DNA from: Bacteroidales bacterium
GTDB taxonomy: Bacteria; Bacteroidota; Bacteroidia; Bacteroidales; FEN-979
Length of the DNA: 31,807 bases
Assembly: GCA_023231065.1 (NCBI GenBank)
Contig: JALNWE010000031.1
Location: forward strand, 1 to 31,807
Direction of reading: 5' to 3'
Under the pieces are notes generated by a model, which made no database searches, was not told where the DNA came from, and worked only from the letters and a program-made list of their open reading frames with translations. Position numbers and translations under genes: made by a program. Numbering within the stretch: position 1 is the first letter of the stretch; each line of letters opens with the position of its first letter. Shown here piece after piece: positions 1 to 7,664 of this stretch.

Positions 1-469
1 ATCGACGGATTTAACCTGACCAGCCTTTATAGACTTGCAACTTCATAATGACTTATGAATCTTGGGATTTCGTTCGATCGTACTGATCGGTGGATAAATT
101 TTTTGTTCGAAGAGAGGAAAGTTGCAGCTACTAAAGCCCTTACCAATAAAAGAAAAAACCGACATTTCTGCCGCCTTGTCCAATCCTGCTCCCCCTTACT
201 GCGCAATTCTCGAACCAATTATTCGAGGATTTGAAGAAACTCTATGATCTAATGCACTTTATCAATGTAGATCGCCCCACCAGCAATTGCACTGCATATC
301 AACTAAGCTTAGGCATTTTAACCACGAACCTGCTGCTTGCATGATGTTTGACTTTGCAGGGGATAAAATCTCACTTACAACTTCGGAGCGTGATGGAAAA
401 GAAGAAAGATTTTATCAACATCAGTAAGTATCATACTCATGTACGAGGCCAGTCTGAAATGTAAAGGCT
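1..469. other. Stretch without a recognisable gene
   Basis: I recognise no protein or RNA gene here. The longest open frames are a 63-codon minus-strand frame (27-218) and a 23-codon plus-strand frame (393-464). Neither resembles a known family, and neither has a convincing promoter. The sequence could be degenerate remains of a gene or the downstream region of a gene outside the window. No tandem repeat or strong palindrome stands out. Confidence 0.5.
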
Positions 470-509
470 AAAACGAAAAGTGCAAAATGTAAATTATTAC
501 ACCTTGCAC
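470..509 (-). terminator. Rho-independent terminator of tRNA-Asn
   Basis: Positions 480-492 and 497-509 form a 13-pair stem around a 4-base AT loop. On the minus strand the only imperfections are two G-U wobbles; read on the plus strand the same positions are A-C mismatches, so the hairpin is polarised to the minus strand. It is followed on the minus strand by the T-rich tail TTTTCGTTTT (479-470). It lies about 20 bases after the tRNA 3' end, which fits a dedicated terminator for the tRNA. Confidence 0.75.
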
Positions 510-529
510 ATTGCTCTTTAAACTTGATT

Positions 530-606
530 TGGCTCCCCCTGCAAGACTTGAACTTGCGACCCTCTGATTAACAGTCAGATGCTCTAACCAACTGAGCTAA
601 GGAGGA
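530..606 (-). tRNA. tRNA-Asn (anticodon GTT)
   Basis: The minus strand folds as a full cloverleaf. The acceptor stem TCCTCCT pairs with AGGGGGA with one T-G wobble. The D arm is GCTC/GAGC, the anticodon stem TCTGA/TCAGA closes the 7-base loop CTGTTAA, giving anticodon GTT (Asn), and the T arm GCAAG/CTTGC encloses TTCAAGT. The 3' CCA is encoded (530-532); without it the gene is 533-606. A promoter (617-647) and a terminator (470-509) flank it, so it is probably transcribed alone. Confidence 0.95.
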
Positions 607-616
607 ATTTGAGGGT

Positions 617-647
617 GCAAAAATACAAAATCTCCGGAAATTTACAA
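617..647 (-). promoter_or_regulatory. Bacteroidota-type promoter of tRNA-Asn
   Basis: On the minus strand a -7 box TATTTTTGC (625-617) matches the Bacteroidota consensus TAnnTTTG, and TTG (647-645) stands 19 bases upstream as the -33 element. The G of the -7 box is 12 bases from the tRNA 5' end, leaving a short leader for RNase P to remove. This is the best-formed promoter in the window. Confidence 0.65.
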
Positions 648-664
648 TACTCCGAAAAAAAACA

Positions 665-696
665 TTGCATACCAGCAAAATGTAATTTACATTTGT
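665..696 (+). promoter_or_regulatory. Promoter abutting the SPOR/barrel gene start
   Basis: TTG (665-667) and TACATTTGT (688-696) are separated by 20 bases and match the Bacteroidota -33/-7 pattern. The G of TAnnTTTG is at 695 and the ATG begins at 700, so the expected transcription start falls on or beside the start codon. A short inverted repeat (AAATGTA / TACATTT, about 678-694) overlaps the -7 box and could be an operator; that part is speculative. Confidence 0.5.
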
Positions 697-699
697 TAT

Positions 700-1899
700 A
701 TGAGGAAAGTTATCTTGCTACTTGCATTTTTTTCGATCACAGCATGGGAACATCCTATCCTTGCTCAAACCCAGGGTACACTGGGGAAACGCTTTTTCAG
801 TAACTGGTCCATCGGCATCGGGGGTGGCCCCAATATCTTTTTCGGCGACCTGAAAGTTTACAATTTCTGGCCCGTCAGCCAATACAACAACGAATGGCGG
901 TTTGCCGGGGTTTTTAACCTTTCGCGCCAATTCAGCCATGTTTTTTCTGTTCGCGCCCAGGCATTATATGGCGGGATCAGCGGAACCAAAAGACTTTACA
1001 AGAACGGAGCTCCCTGTTATCAATATTTTGAAGGCAACATTTTTGAATACAACATCAATGCTACCATCAATTTTGTTAACCTCTTTTTCCCGTATAAACC
1101 CAACTGGAAATTCTTTGTCTATGGGACCGTCGGGGTGGGTTTTTCAAATTGGCTTACCAAAGTAAAGGATCTGAATACCGATGTCGAAATCAGTGGCAGT
1201 GGAACTCCATCAGACTGGACCACCGAAATTGTCATCCCGGCTGGCCTGGGAGCTTATTATAGCATTGGAGATAAAGTCAACCTGGGACTTGAATGGACCT
1301 TACGGGCCGTTAATTCCGATAAACTTGACGCAACCGTGGGCGGGTTTCATTATGACATGTATTCGCTTCTTTCTTTCAATGTCACTTATAATTTTAACCG
1401 TCGCACAAAGCACGAAGTACCAGCAAAACCCGCGGGGCCTGTCATCCCTGCCCCCCTCTTACTGCCCAAAACAGCAGAGACAAAGGAACAGTCCGATACC
1501 ATTAATTCCATCAATAAAACCGATACTGCGGCCCTTGAAGAAAAGGAACGCGAAACCGGGGTTGATTCTTTATTCCTCCCTGAAGAAACAGCCGATACCG
1601 GATTTATCATTCCCGGTGAAAAAGGGCCCTCGGTACGGGGAATCTCATACCGTGTTCAGGTTTTTGCTTTCAAAACCAATTTTTATACGGCAGAAGATAT
1701 CCGGAAAAGATTCAAAATCAAGCAAACCGTTTACAAGGAATATTCCGAAGGATGGTACCGTTATACCCTGGGTTCGTATACAAGCCTCAGGACAGCCCGG
1801 TCCATGATGAACAAAGTGAGGTCTGCTTACCGGATCTATGATGCATTTGTGGCCAGGTACAAAGACGGCATCAGGTATCCTGTTGGTTCGCGGAAGTGA
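700..1899 (+). CDS. Outer-membrane beta-barrel protein with C-terminal SPOR domain
   Basis: The 399-residue protein starts with a signal peptide (hydrophobic residues 4-13, cleavage likely near AQTQ at 22-25). Residues about 30-240 alternate aromatic and glycine-rich strands, with GIGGGPNIFFGDL near the start, as in Bacteroidota outer-membrane barrel proteins. A Pro/Thr/Glu-rich linker follows (about 240-312). Residues about 314-392 look like a SPOR domain (start YRVQVFAF; YRYTLGSYTSLRTAR with the GxYxxxxxA pattern). SPOR domains bind peptidoglycan stripped of side chains, often at division sites, so the protein may tie the outer membrane to the wall. The barrel assignment rests on overall look and is less sure than SPOR. 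The gene is probably a single transcription unit; the next gene starts 111 bases on and has its own possible -7 box. Confidence 0.75.
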   Translation: MRKVILLLAFFSITAWEHPILAQTQGTLGKRFFSNWSIGIGGGPNIFFGDLKVYNFWPVSQYNNEWRFAGVFNLSRQFSHVFSVRAQALYGGISGTKRLYKNGAPCYQYFEGNIFEYNINATINFVNLFFPYKPNWKFFVYGTVGVGFSNWLTKVKDLNTDVEISGSGTPSDWTTEIVIPAGLGAYYSIGDKVNLGLEWTLRAVNSDKLDATVGGFHYDMYSLLSFNVTYNFNRRTKHEVPAKPAGPVIPAPLLLPKTAETKEQSDTINSINKTDTAALEEKERETGVDSLFLPEETADTGFIIPGEKGPSVRGISYRVQVFAFKTNFYTAEDIRKRFKIKQTVYKEYSEGWYRYTLGSYTSLRTARSMMNKVRSAYRIYDAFVARYKDGIRYPVGSRK

Positions 1900-1998
1900 A
1901 GCGGGACGTCGTTTTTTCTTATCTTAAATCCCATTTCCGCTTTTAACACATTCAAAGCAATTTCACAGCGTAGGATCATCGGTATTGATATTTATCGG

Positions 1999-2007
1999 TA
2001 ATTTTGG
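1999..2007 (+). promoter_or_regulatory. Candidate -7 box at the TPR gene start
   Basis: TAATTTTGG fits TAnnTTTG. Its G (2006) lies five bases before the ATG at 2011, the same spacing as at the SPOR/barrel gene. I see no TTG at the proper -33 distance, so it is a weaker candidate. Confidence 0.35.
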
Positions 2008-2010
2008 CCC

Positions 2011-3981
2011 ATGTTTAAGCAATGCTTCCTTTTTCTGCGCCCGGCTTTGCTTCTGGGAAACCTGCTTTTGTTGCTATTCCCGGTTTTTGCACAACCCGAC
2101 CTGAATGTCAAACAAGCCGCCGTTACCTTTCTGCGTAACGGTAATTATATCGAAGCGCTCGATAAATTAAACCTTGCCATCCAAAAGGAACCTGCTCTTT
2201 CAGATCTGTATTATTTACGTGGTTACGCAAAATACGGGCTGGATGATTACCTGGGAGCTGAGCTGGATTATAGCCGTTCCATCGAACTTTCTCCTTATAT
2301 GTCCGATGTTTTTATCAATCGCGCTGTCGTTCGTAGTCAACTTTCCAATTTTAAAGGCGCTTTGGAGGATTTCGCCCGGGCGCTGGAATTGGATCCGGAA
2401 AATCCGGAAATTTATCTGAACAGGGCCAGGACCAATCTTTTTCTTAAGAAATATTACTCAAGCCTGATTGATTGTAATAAAGCCATTCAGCTGAAAATTC
2501 CGGGTGAAACCGTTTACGTGATCAGGGCTTGTGCCCAGCAGGGGATCAAACGTTTTCAGGGGGCGTTGGAAGACCTCAACATGGCCATCGTAAAAAATCC
2601 CTCCAGTGTGACTGCTTACACACAACGGGGTTTGATACGGCTTGATCTGGAACAGGTCGATTCTGCCATCGTCGATTTCACCCATGCTCTCGAAATTGAT
2701 TCCACCAATACTTTTGCCCTTTTCAACCGGGCGCTGACCAGGATTAAAAAACCGGATCCCACGGGTGCGCTGGATGATCTGAATGCGGTGGTCAGGTTAT
2801 CTCCCTATAATTCTTATGCCTATTATAACAGGGCCATCGTATTGATCGGATTAAATGACAAAAAGGGAGCCATTCGTGATTTTACTTTTGTGAGCAAGCT
2901 CGATCCCAAAAACATCATGAGCTATTATTACCGTAGCAGGTTGAAGACAGACCTTCGCGATTATCAGGGGGCGCTGGAAGACCTGGACCGGACTCTTGAG
3001 TTACTGCCGGAATATGCTGACGCTTATTATGACAGGTATCAAATAAAAACAAAACTGAAAGACCACCAGGGAGCCATGATGGACTATAAAAAAGCCCTCG
3101 AACTGGGAGAAAAGAATCATTTTAGCCCCGATAGCCTCCGGTCGAAAAGAAAAGATTACTTTGAAAGTCTGACCAAGTTAAGTGGTGACTTTGATGTAAT
3201 GAATTCCGCCAGCAGTAAGATACAAGATCAAGCGGTTGAAATCAGTCCCCTTCCTGTTTTTGAAGTCTTTTCAGGCCGGGCTGATTTCGATAAAGTACGG
3301 TTATATGACGCTTACCAGAAAAAGTTTTATTATGGCCATATTGTAGCGCTGACCAATCTCAAAGATCTGATGAGCGATTCATTGATCCTCAGGGAAATCG
3401 GGAAGCAAACCCGCAGGATTGATTCATGCGGGGCTATTCCCATGAATTATTATGAACGGGGGGTTTTGTTATCGGCAGCCCGGAATTATTCCGGCGCCCT
3501 ACAGGATTTTAACATCACCCTGAAATTGGATTCAAATTTCATTCTGGCGTGGTTTAGCAGGGGCAATGCCCGATATGAACTGATCCGGGTTATCCAGTCG
3601 CAGGAGGAAATGAAAAATGAAATTACCATTGCAGTTGGTCCTTCGAAATCACAGAACCAGGGAATATCCGGAAATATGGAGCATACGTATGAGACTGTGA
3701 TCAAGGATTATGACCGGGTGATACAGCTTGATCCCGGATTTCCCTATGGTTATTATAACCGTGGGGTTGTGAATTGCATGATGGGAAATTACAAGGAGGC
3801 AGAAGAAGATTTCACCGGGGCCATACGGTACAACAATAATTTTGCTGAAGCTTTTTACAACCGGGGCCTGATCCGGATCCTGCTGGACGAAAACAATAAG
3901 GGATGCGAAGACTTAAGCCGGGCCGGTGAACTTGGCATCAAGGAAGCTTATAAGGTAATGCGGAGATATTGTTATAAATAA
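2011..3981 (+). CDS. Exported tetratricopeptide repeat (TPR) protein
   Basis: The 656-residue protein has an N-terminal signal peptide (hydrophobic residues about 10-26, cleavage near FAQP). Residues about 33-375 are an array of roughly ten TPRs, seen from repeated patterns such as YYLRGYAKYGLDDYLGAELD and AYYNRAIVLIGLNDKKGAIRD. A non-TPR segment of about 90 residues follows (about 380-470), then three or four more TPRs to the end (YYNRGVVNCMMGNYKEAEED). TPR arrays are protein-binding scaffolds; the partner is unknown. It is probably periplasmic or outer-membrane associated. The gene converges on the radical SAM gene with only 10 bases between the stop codons and no obvious terminator hairpin, so the two transcripts may overlap at their 3' ends. 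Confidence 0.85.
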   Translation: MFKQCFLFLRPALLLGNLLLLLFPVFAQPDLNVKQAAVTFLRNGNYIEALDKLNLAIQKEPALSDLYYLRGYAKYGLDDYLGAELDYSRSIELSPYMSDVFINRAVVRSQLSNFKGALEDFARALELDPENPEIYLNRARTNLFLKKYYSSLIDCNKAIQLKIPGETVYVIRACAQQGIKRFQGALEDLNMAIVKNPSSVTAYTQRGLIRLDLEQVDSAIVDFTHALEIDSTNTFALFNRALTRIKKPDPTGALDDLNAVVRLSPYNSYAYYNRAIVLIGLNDKKGAIRDFTFVSKLDPKNIMSYYYRSRLKTDLRDYQGALEDLDRTLELLPEYADAYYDRYQIKTKLKDHQGAMMDYKKALELGEKNHFSPDSLRSKRKDYFESLTKLSGDFDVMNSASSKIQDQAVEISPLPVFEVFSGRADFDKVRLYDAYQKKFYYGHIVALTNLKDLMSDSLILREIGKQTRRIDSCGAIPMNYYERGVLLSAARNYSGALQDFNITLKLDSNFILAWFSRGNARYELIRVIQSQEEMKNEITIAVGPSKSQNQGISGNMEHTYETVIKDYDRVIQLDPGFPYGYYNRGVVNCMMGNYKEAEEDFTGAIRYNNNFAEAFYNRGLIRILLDENNKGCEDLSRAGELGIKEAYKVMRRYCYK

Positions 3982-3991
3982 TCCTTGCTTA

Positions 3992-5920
3992 TCAGTTATT
4001 CATATTCCTGTAACGCACAGCATTGTCCAGTGCATCCAGAATTTCACGGGTAAAACCCACAGGTGGCTCAATACCTAATTCCTCTGAACAGTCCTTATGA
4101 TTTTTGGGCAGCTGATCCATGATACGATCGCAGAAATTGTTGATTTGTTCAAGCTGGAACTGATCAAATGTTTCAAAATCCGCACCAAAGCGGTCATGAT
4201 AATCGACCATAGCAGGGACCACTGTTAAAAAGAGCCGTTTTTTATCCGGTATTCGCGTCCGAACCCGGTTATAGGCGGCCGTTATGATCAGGTTGGCATG
4301 TTCCCTGAATTTATCGGATACCGGAACGATCGTGTTGTCTATCTGGATCTTTTCAGGATTTTCACGTTCCCATTGGGCATGGGCCCGGGCAACCCCGGCA
4401 TCGTGCATCGATCGTTTGTAATCGACCAGGTAACTGGTGTACAGGTAAATGATTTTGGGCATGAGGTATATGCCTTTTCGTACTGTGGCATGTAATACCG
4501 AGAAAAATGCTTTCCGGTGTTCTTTCCCCAGGCGGAACATATAAAAAACAAAAACCCCGTACAGCATTTTCCGCAGGGTCCAAAGCGCCGAGATACCGGG
4601 TTCTTTTATTTTGGGTTTGTATTTGATTCCCTCAATGAACGCGATCGCCCTTTGTTTGAAAAGACGGGGTTGATAGATCTCTTCCCAGTAATCAGCAAGT
4701 CCTTCAAACAATTCAATGCGCGAAAGTTGTTTCGGGATGATGTTGGTTACAATGTCAAGCTTGTCTTTGATTTCCTCACTTTCCGTTGATATGATACGTC
4801 CTTTGCGTTTGAGGTCATACCACATCTTGGTGCCGTAAGGCGCCGCCAGTGGGTGGCAAAGATGATGTACGATGTTGGCGTCAGTAATAAAGCGGGCTGT
4901 GTTCCGGAACACATTTTTATCATCCGAATCAGCGCCAACGATCATGTGGGCCAGCACTATAATGCCATACGACTGGATTTTTCTCACTGCTTCGCCAACC
5001 GGAAACCGTATATTCTGATGCTTGTTGTAATCTTTCAGCGATTCTTCGTTTTCCGATTCGATCCCGATCATAACCGACTGGAAGTTGCAATCGGCCAGGA
5101 GCTGAAGCAATTCTTCATCGCCGGCAATAGTAATGTCGATCTGGGTTGTAAAATCGATCGGGATTTTAAAGGAGTTATTTAACGGGATCAGCTTACGGAG
5201 TAATGTTTTGGTGTACTTTTTATCTCCGGCAAAATTATCATCGGCGATGAAAATCATCTTGGTATTGAGCTGATGAAGTTTTTTAACCTCATCCAACACC
5301 TGTTCAATGGTTTTACTGCGGGGTTTTCTCCCATAGGTATAAATAACATCGCAAAAGCTACAGTCGAACGGGCATCCCCTTGTTGTCTGTACCAATGTTG
5401 CGGTATAAGCGGCCAGTCCTCCACGGAGCAAGTCCCAGCGTGGCGCCGGGGTCCTGGTCATATCGGGTTTGGTCACATTTTTATACACCGGGAGGTACGC
5501 TCCTTTCTGGTAATCTTCAAGAAACCTGGGCCAGGTTTCTTCTGCTTCTCCATGAAAGACCACATCGACATCTTGGGGGTTTTTTGAAACCAGGTGTTCA
5601 ACCCCGATCCCACCAACAACGACCAGTGCGGCAGGTTGATTTACCTTGACCAGGTTCGCCAGGTACAGTGAACGTCTCAACTGATTGGAGGTGATGGTTA
5701 TCCCGACTATGTCGTAAGGATTATTCCGGATAAGCGAATCAGAGGGGCCGCGGGTGTATTCATCGTGGACTTCAACATGCCAGCACGACGGAGTCAATGC
5801 GGCAACCGCTGTCACGGCATGCGGAGCAAACAGGTTTTTCGCGAAGAGGTAGGATATCTCCTGGGTGATCCGGCTGTCGACATCATCAGAAGAACCCGGA
5901 TTGATAAGCAGGATATTCAT
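3992..5920 (-). CDS. B12-binding-domain radical SAM protein (DUF4070-like)
   Basis: The 642-residue protein has a cobalamin-binding Rossmann-type domain at residues about 1-140 (MNILLINPGS start, VVVGGIGVEHL). A radical SAM core follows with the CxxxCxxC cluster at Cys183, Cys187 and Cys190 (GCPFDCSFCDV, followed by YGRKPRSK). The C-terminal part resembles DUF4070 (EGLADYWEEIYQPRLF). The usual DxHxxG cobalamin motif is not visible (HDEYTRG instead), which is common in radical SAM B12 enzymes. Relatives carry out methylation or other radical chemistry on lipids, cofactors or natural products; HpnJ-type hopanoid enzymes have similar architecture. No neighbour reveals the substrate. The upstream gap 5921-6082 must hold its promoter, but no perfect -7 box is visible there. 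Confidence 0.85.
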   Translation of the reverse strand: MNILLINPGSSDDVDSRITQEISYLFAKNLFAPHAVTAVAALTPSCWHVEVHDEYTRGPSDSLIRNNPYDIVGITITSNQLRRSLYLANLVKVNQPAALVVVGGIGVEHLVSKNPQDVDVVFHGEAEETWPRFLEDYQKGAYLPVYKNVTKPDMTRTPAPRWDLLRGGLAAYTATLVQTTRGCPFDCSFCDVIYTYGRKPRSKTIEQVLDEVKKLHQLNTKMIFIADDNFAGDKKYTKTLLRKLIPLNNSFKIPIDFTTQIDITIAGDEELLQLLADCNFQSVMIGIESENEESLKDYNKHQNIRFPVGEAVRKIQSYGIIVLAHMIVGADSDDKNVFRNTARFITDANIVHHLCHPLAAPYGTKMWYDLKRKGRIISTESEEIKDKLDIVTNIIPKQLSRIELFEGLADYWEEIYQPRLFKQRAIAFIEGIKYKPKIKEPGISALWTLRKMLYGVFVFYMFRLGKEHRKAFFSVLHATVRKGIYLMPKIIYLYTSYLVDYKRSMHDAGVARAHAQWERENPEKIQIDNTIVPVSDKFREHANLIITAAYNRVRTRIPDKKRLFLTVVPAMVDYHDRFGADFETFDQFQLEQINNFCDRIMDQLPKNHKDCSEELGIEPPVGFTREILDALDNAVRYRNMNN

Positions 5921-6073
5921 TATTAGTCAGGTCGATTGAAGTAATTATTCATAGTCCGCCGGTTTGTCCTCAGCATGGGTGTCCTATCCCGGAGGTGCGG
6001 CGAAATCAGGCTGCAAGTTAGCAAAAAGATGGGGATCAACAAAACAGGAACTTCCATCCAAGGCCGTAGCAAG

Positions 6074-6097
6074 GAAAAATACCTATTCTGGTATATT
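6074..6097 (-). terminator. Weak hairpin terminator after the hydantoinase gene
   Basis: On the minus strand ATACC (6094-6090) pairs with GGTAT (6083-6079) around a 6-base loop and is followed by a short T run (6079-6075). The stem includes part of the TAG stop codon. It is short and AT-rich, so this is tentative, but its place directly at the gene end favours a terminator. Confidence 0.4.
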
Positions 6098-7456
6098 TCG
6101 TTTTATGAATTTCCCATAGCCTTTTTCCACCCATATTTTGTTTTTATCAATTGCCATTTTGCCCCGGAGAAGGACTGTTTTGCATTTACCTGTAATTTCC
6201 ATCCCTTCATATTCCGAATAATCACAGTTCATGTGGTGCGTTTTCGCAGATAATACATGTTTCTCCCCCGGATCAAAAACCACAAGATCAGCATCTGAGC
6301 CCACGGCAATGGTTCCTTTTTGTGGGTACATCCCGAAGATCCTGGCGGCATTGGTTGCCGTAAGTTCCACATACTGGTTCAGGGTTATCCTATTCTTCGC
6401 CACTCCTTCAGAGAACAACAACTCCATCCTGTTTTCAATGCCCGCGGCCCCGTTTGGTATTTTTGAAAAATCCTTTTCTCCCATCATTTTTTGTTCCCAA
6501 GTAAACGGGCAATGGTCAGAGGCAACTGTATGTATCAATCCCTGTTCAATCCCTGACCAGAGCGCTGTCTGGTCCTTCTTCTCCCGGACCGGGGGGCTCA
6601 TCACCCATTTTGCGGATTCGAATCCCCGGTTATAAACGGATGCATCAAGTATCAGATATTGAATACAGGTTTCGGCGAATATCTTTTGGTTCCTGACAGT
6701 TGCATTCCTGACACGGTTCAGGGCGCCTTCGCATGACAAGTGGACAACATAAGGTTTGATGCCGGATTGAAGGGCTATATCAACAAACCGGCCGGTTGCT
6801 TCGGCCTCCGTGATCTCTGGCTGGGAAAGATAATGATACAAAGGTGAAAGCCTGCCTTCGGCCTTATTTTTGGCAACGAGATAATCAATGAGGTCCCCAT
6901 TGGTAGCATGCGCCGAAACGATCCCTCCGTATTTTTTCACTTCATCCATAAGCCCCGCTATCTGCCGGTCATCAACCATCAAAGATCCGCGGTAAGCCAT
7001 AAATATCTTGAAGGAGGTTATTCCCTCTTTTTCAATCAGGTCCCTGATCTCGCCCCGGGTGTTTTCATTGAAATCGGTCACCGACATGTGAAAGGCATAA
7101 TCCGACAGCGTATTTCCAGTTGAACGCCCCTTCCATTCTTCCAGTGCTGAAAAAAGTGATTTTTCCTTTTTCTGGGTGATGAAATCGATCACGGTGGTGG
7201 TCCCGCCGAAAAGGGCCGCGCGTGTCCCGGTCTCATAGTTATCACTTGAAAAAGTTTCTTTAAAGGGCATTTCAAGATGAACATGCGGATCGATGCCTCC
7301 CGGAAATATGATTTTATTGTCTGCATTAATGATCTGATCCGCCTGAAATGGCAAATCATGGCCAATGGTTTTTATCTTTTCATTTTCAATATAAATATCA
7401 GCGATATAGTCATCTGCTGCCGTGACTATTCTTCCGTTTTTAATCAGTATCGACAT
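6083..7456 (-). CDS. Dihydropyrimidinase / D-hydantoinase family amidohydrolase
   Basis: The chosen start at 7456 gives 457 residues, the usual family length, beginning MSILIKNGRIV; an in-frame ATG at 7513 would add 19 residues unlike the family. All metal-site residues are visible: His58 and His60 (DPHVHLEMPF), the lysine that is carboxylated, Lys150 (SFKIFMAYRG), His183 (SAHATNGD), His239 (YVVHLSCEGA) and Asp314 (ASDHCPF). The FMAY tyrosine is the substrate-site residue of dihydropyrimidinases. The enzyme opens cyclic ureides such as dihydrouracil or hydantoins in the cytosol. No other pyrimidine-degradation gene is adjacent, so the true substrate is open; allantoinase or phenylhydantoinase are alternatives. 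A -7 box sits about 67 bases upstream. Confidence 0.88.
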   Translation of the reverse strand: MSILIKNGRIVTAADDYIADIYIENEKIKTIGHDLPFQADQIINADNKIIFPGGIDPHVHLEMPFKETFSSDNYETGTRAALFGGTTTVIDFITQKKEKSLFSALEEWKGRSTGNTLSDYAFHMSVTDFNENTRGEIRDLIEKEGITSFKIFMAYRGSLMVDDRQIAGLMDEVKKYGGIVSAHATNGDLIDYLVAKNKAEGRLSPLYHYLSQPEITEAEATGRFVDIALQSGIKPYVVHLSCEGALNRVRNATVRNQKIFAETCIQYLILDASVYNRGFESAKWVMSPPVREKKDQTALWSGIEQGLIHTVASDHCPFTWEQKMMGEKDFSKIPNGAAGIENRMELLFSEGVAKNRITLNQYVELTATNAARIFGMYPQKGTIAVGSDADLVVFDPGEKHVLSAKTHHMNCDYSEYEGMEITGKCKTVLLRGKMAIDKNKIWVEKGYGKFIKRNIPE

Positions 7457-7522
7457 ACTTAAAATTTTTATATGACCTGGCCCCTCATTTTCTTTTAGCA
7501 ACAAACAGATCATTTTCTATTT

Positions 7523-7530
7523 CAAAGATA
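7523..7530 (-). promoter_or_regulatory. Candidate -7 box of the hydantoinase gene
   Basis: TATCTTTG on the minus strand matches TAnnTTTG exactly and would give a leader of about 60 bases before the ATG at 7456. No clear TTG is found at the -33 distance. It lies in the divergent region shared with the sulfatase maturase gene. Confidence 0.4.
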
Positions 7531-7604
7531 ATTCATTAATTGAAAAACCTTCCTAATGATATTAAACCAAAAAGTAAAAACCAGGATACTTGAAGATTAT
7601 CTTA

Positions 7605-7613
7605 TAATTTTGC
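7605..7613 (+). promoter_or_regulatory. Candidate -7 box of the sulfatase maturase gene
   Basis: TAATTTTGC matches TAnnTTTG and implies a leader of about 47 bases before the ATG at 7665. A -33 TTG at the normal distance is not evident. Confidence 0.4.
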
Positions 7614-7664
7614 CTGATCCTTATTTGACGAGTTTCATAAAAGCTATCAATTCTTGTAAACATT

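Noticed and set aside
27..218. 63-codon minus-strand open frame in the left gene-free stretch
   Set aside because: No family resemblance, no promoter box and no helpful context; its length is within chance for this sequence.
393..464. 23-codon plus-strand frame starting MEKKKDFINISK
   Set aside because: The Lys-rich start looks like a gene beginning, but it stops after 23 residues and has nothing else to support it.
4298..5649. Several plus-strand frames of 65-109 codons
   Set aside because: They are antisense to the radical SAM gene, whose own motifs are clear, and have low-complexity or unlikely composition.
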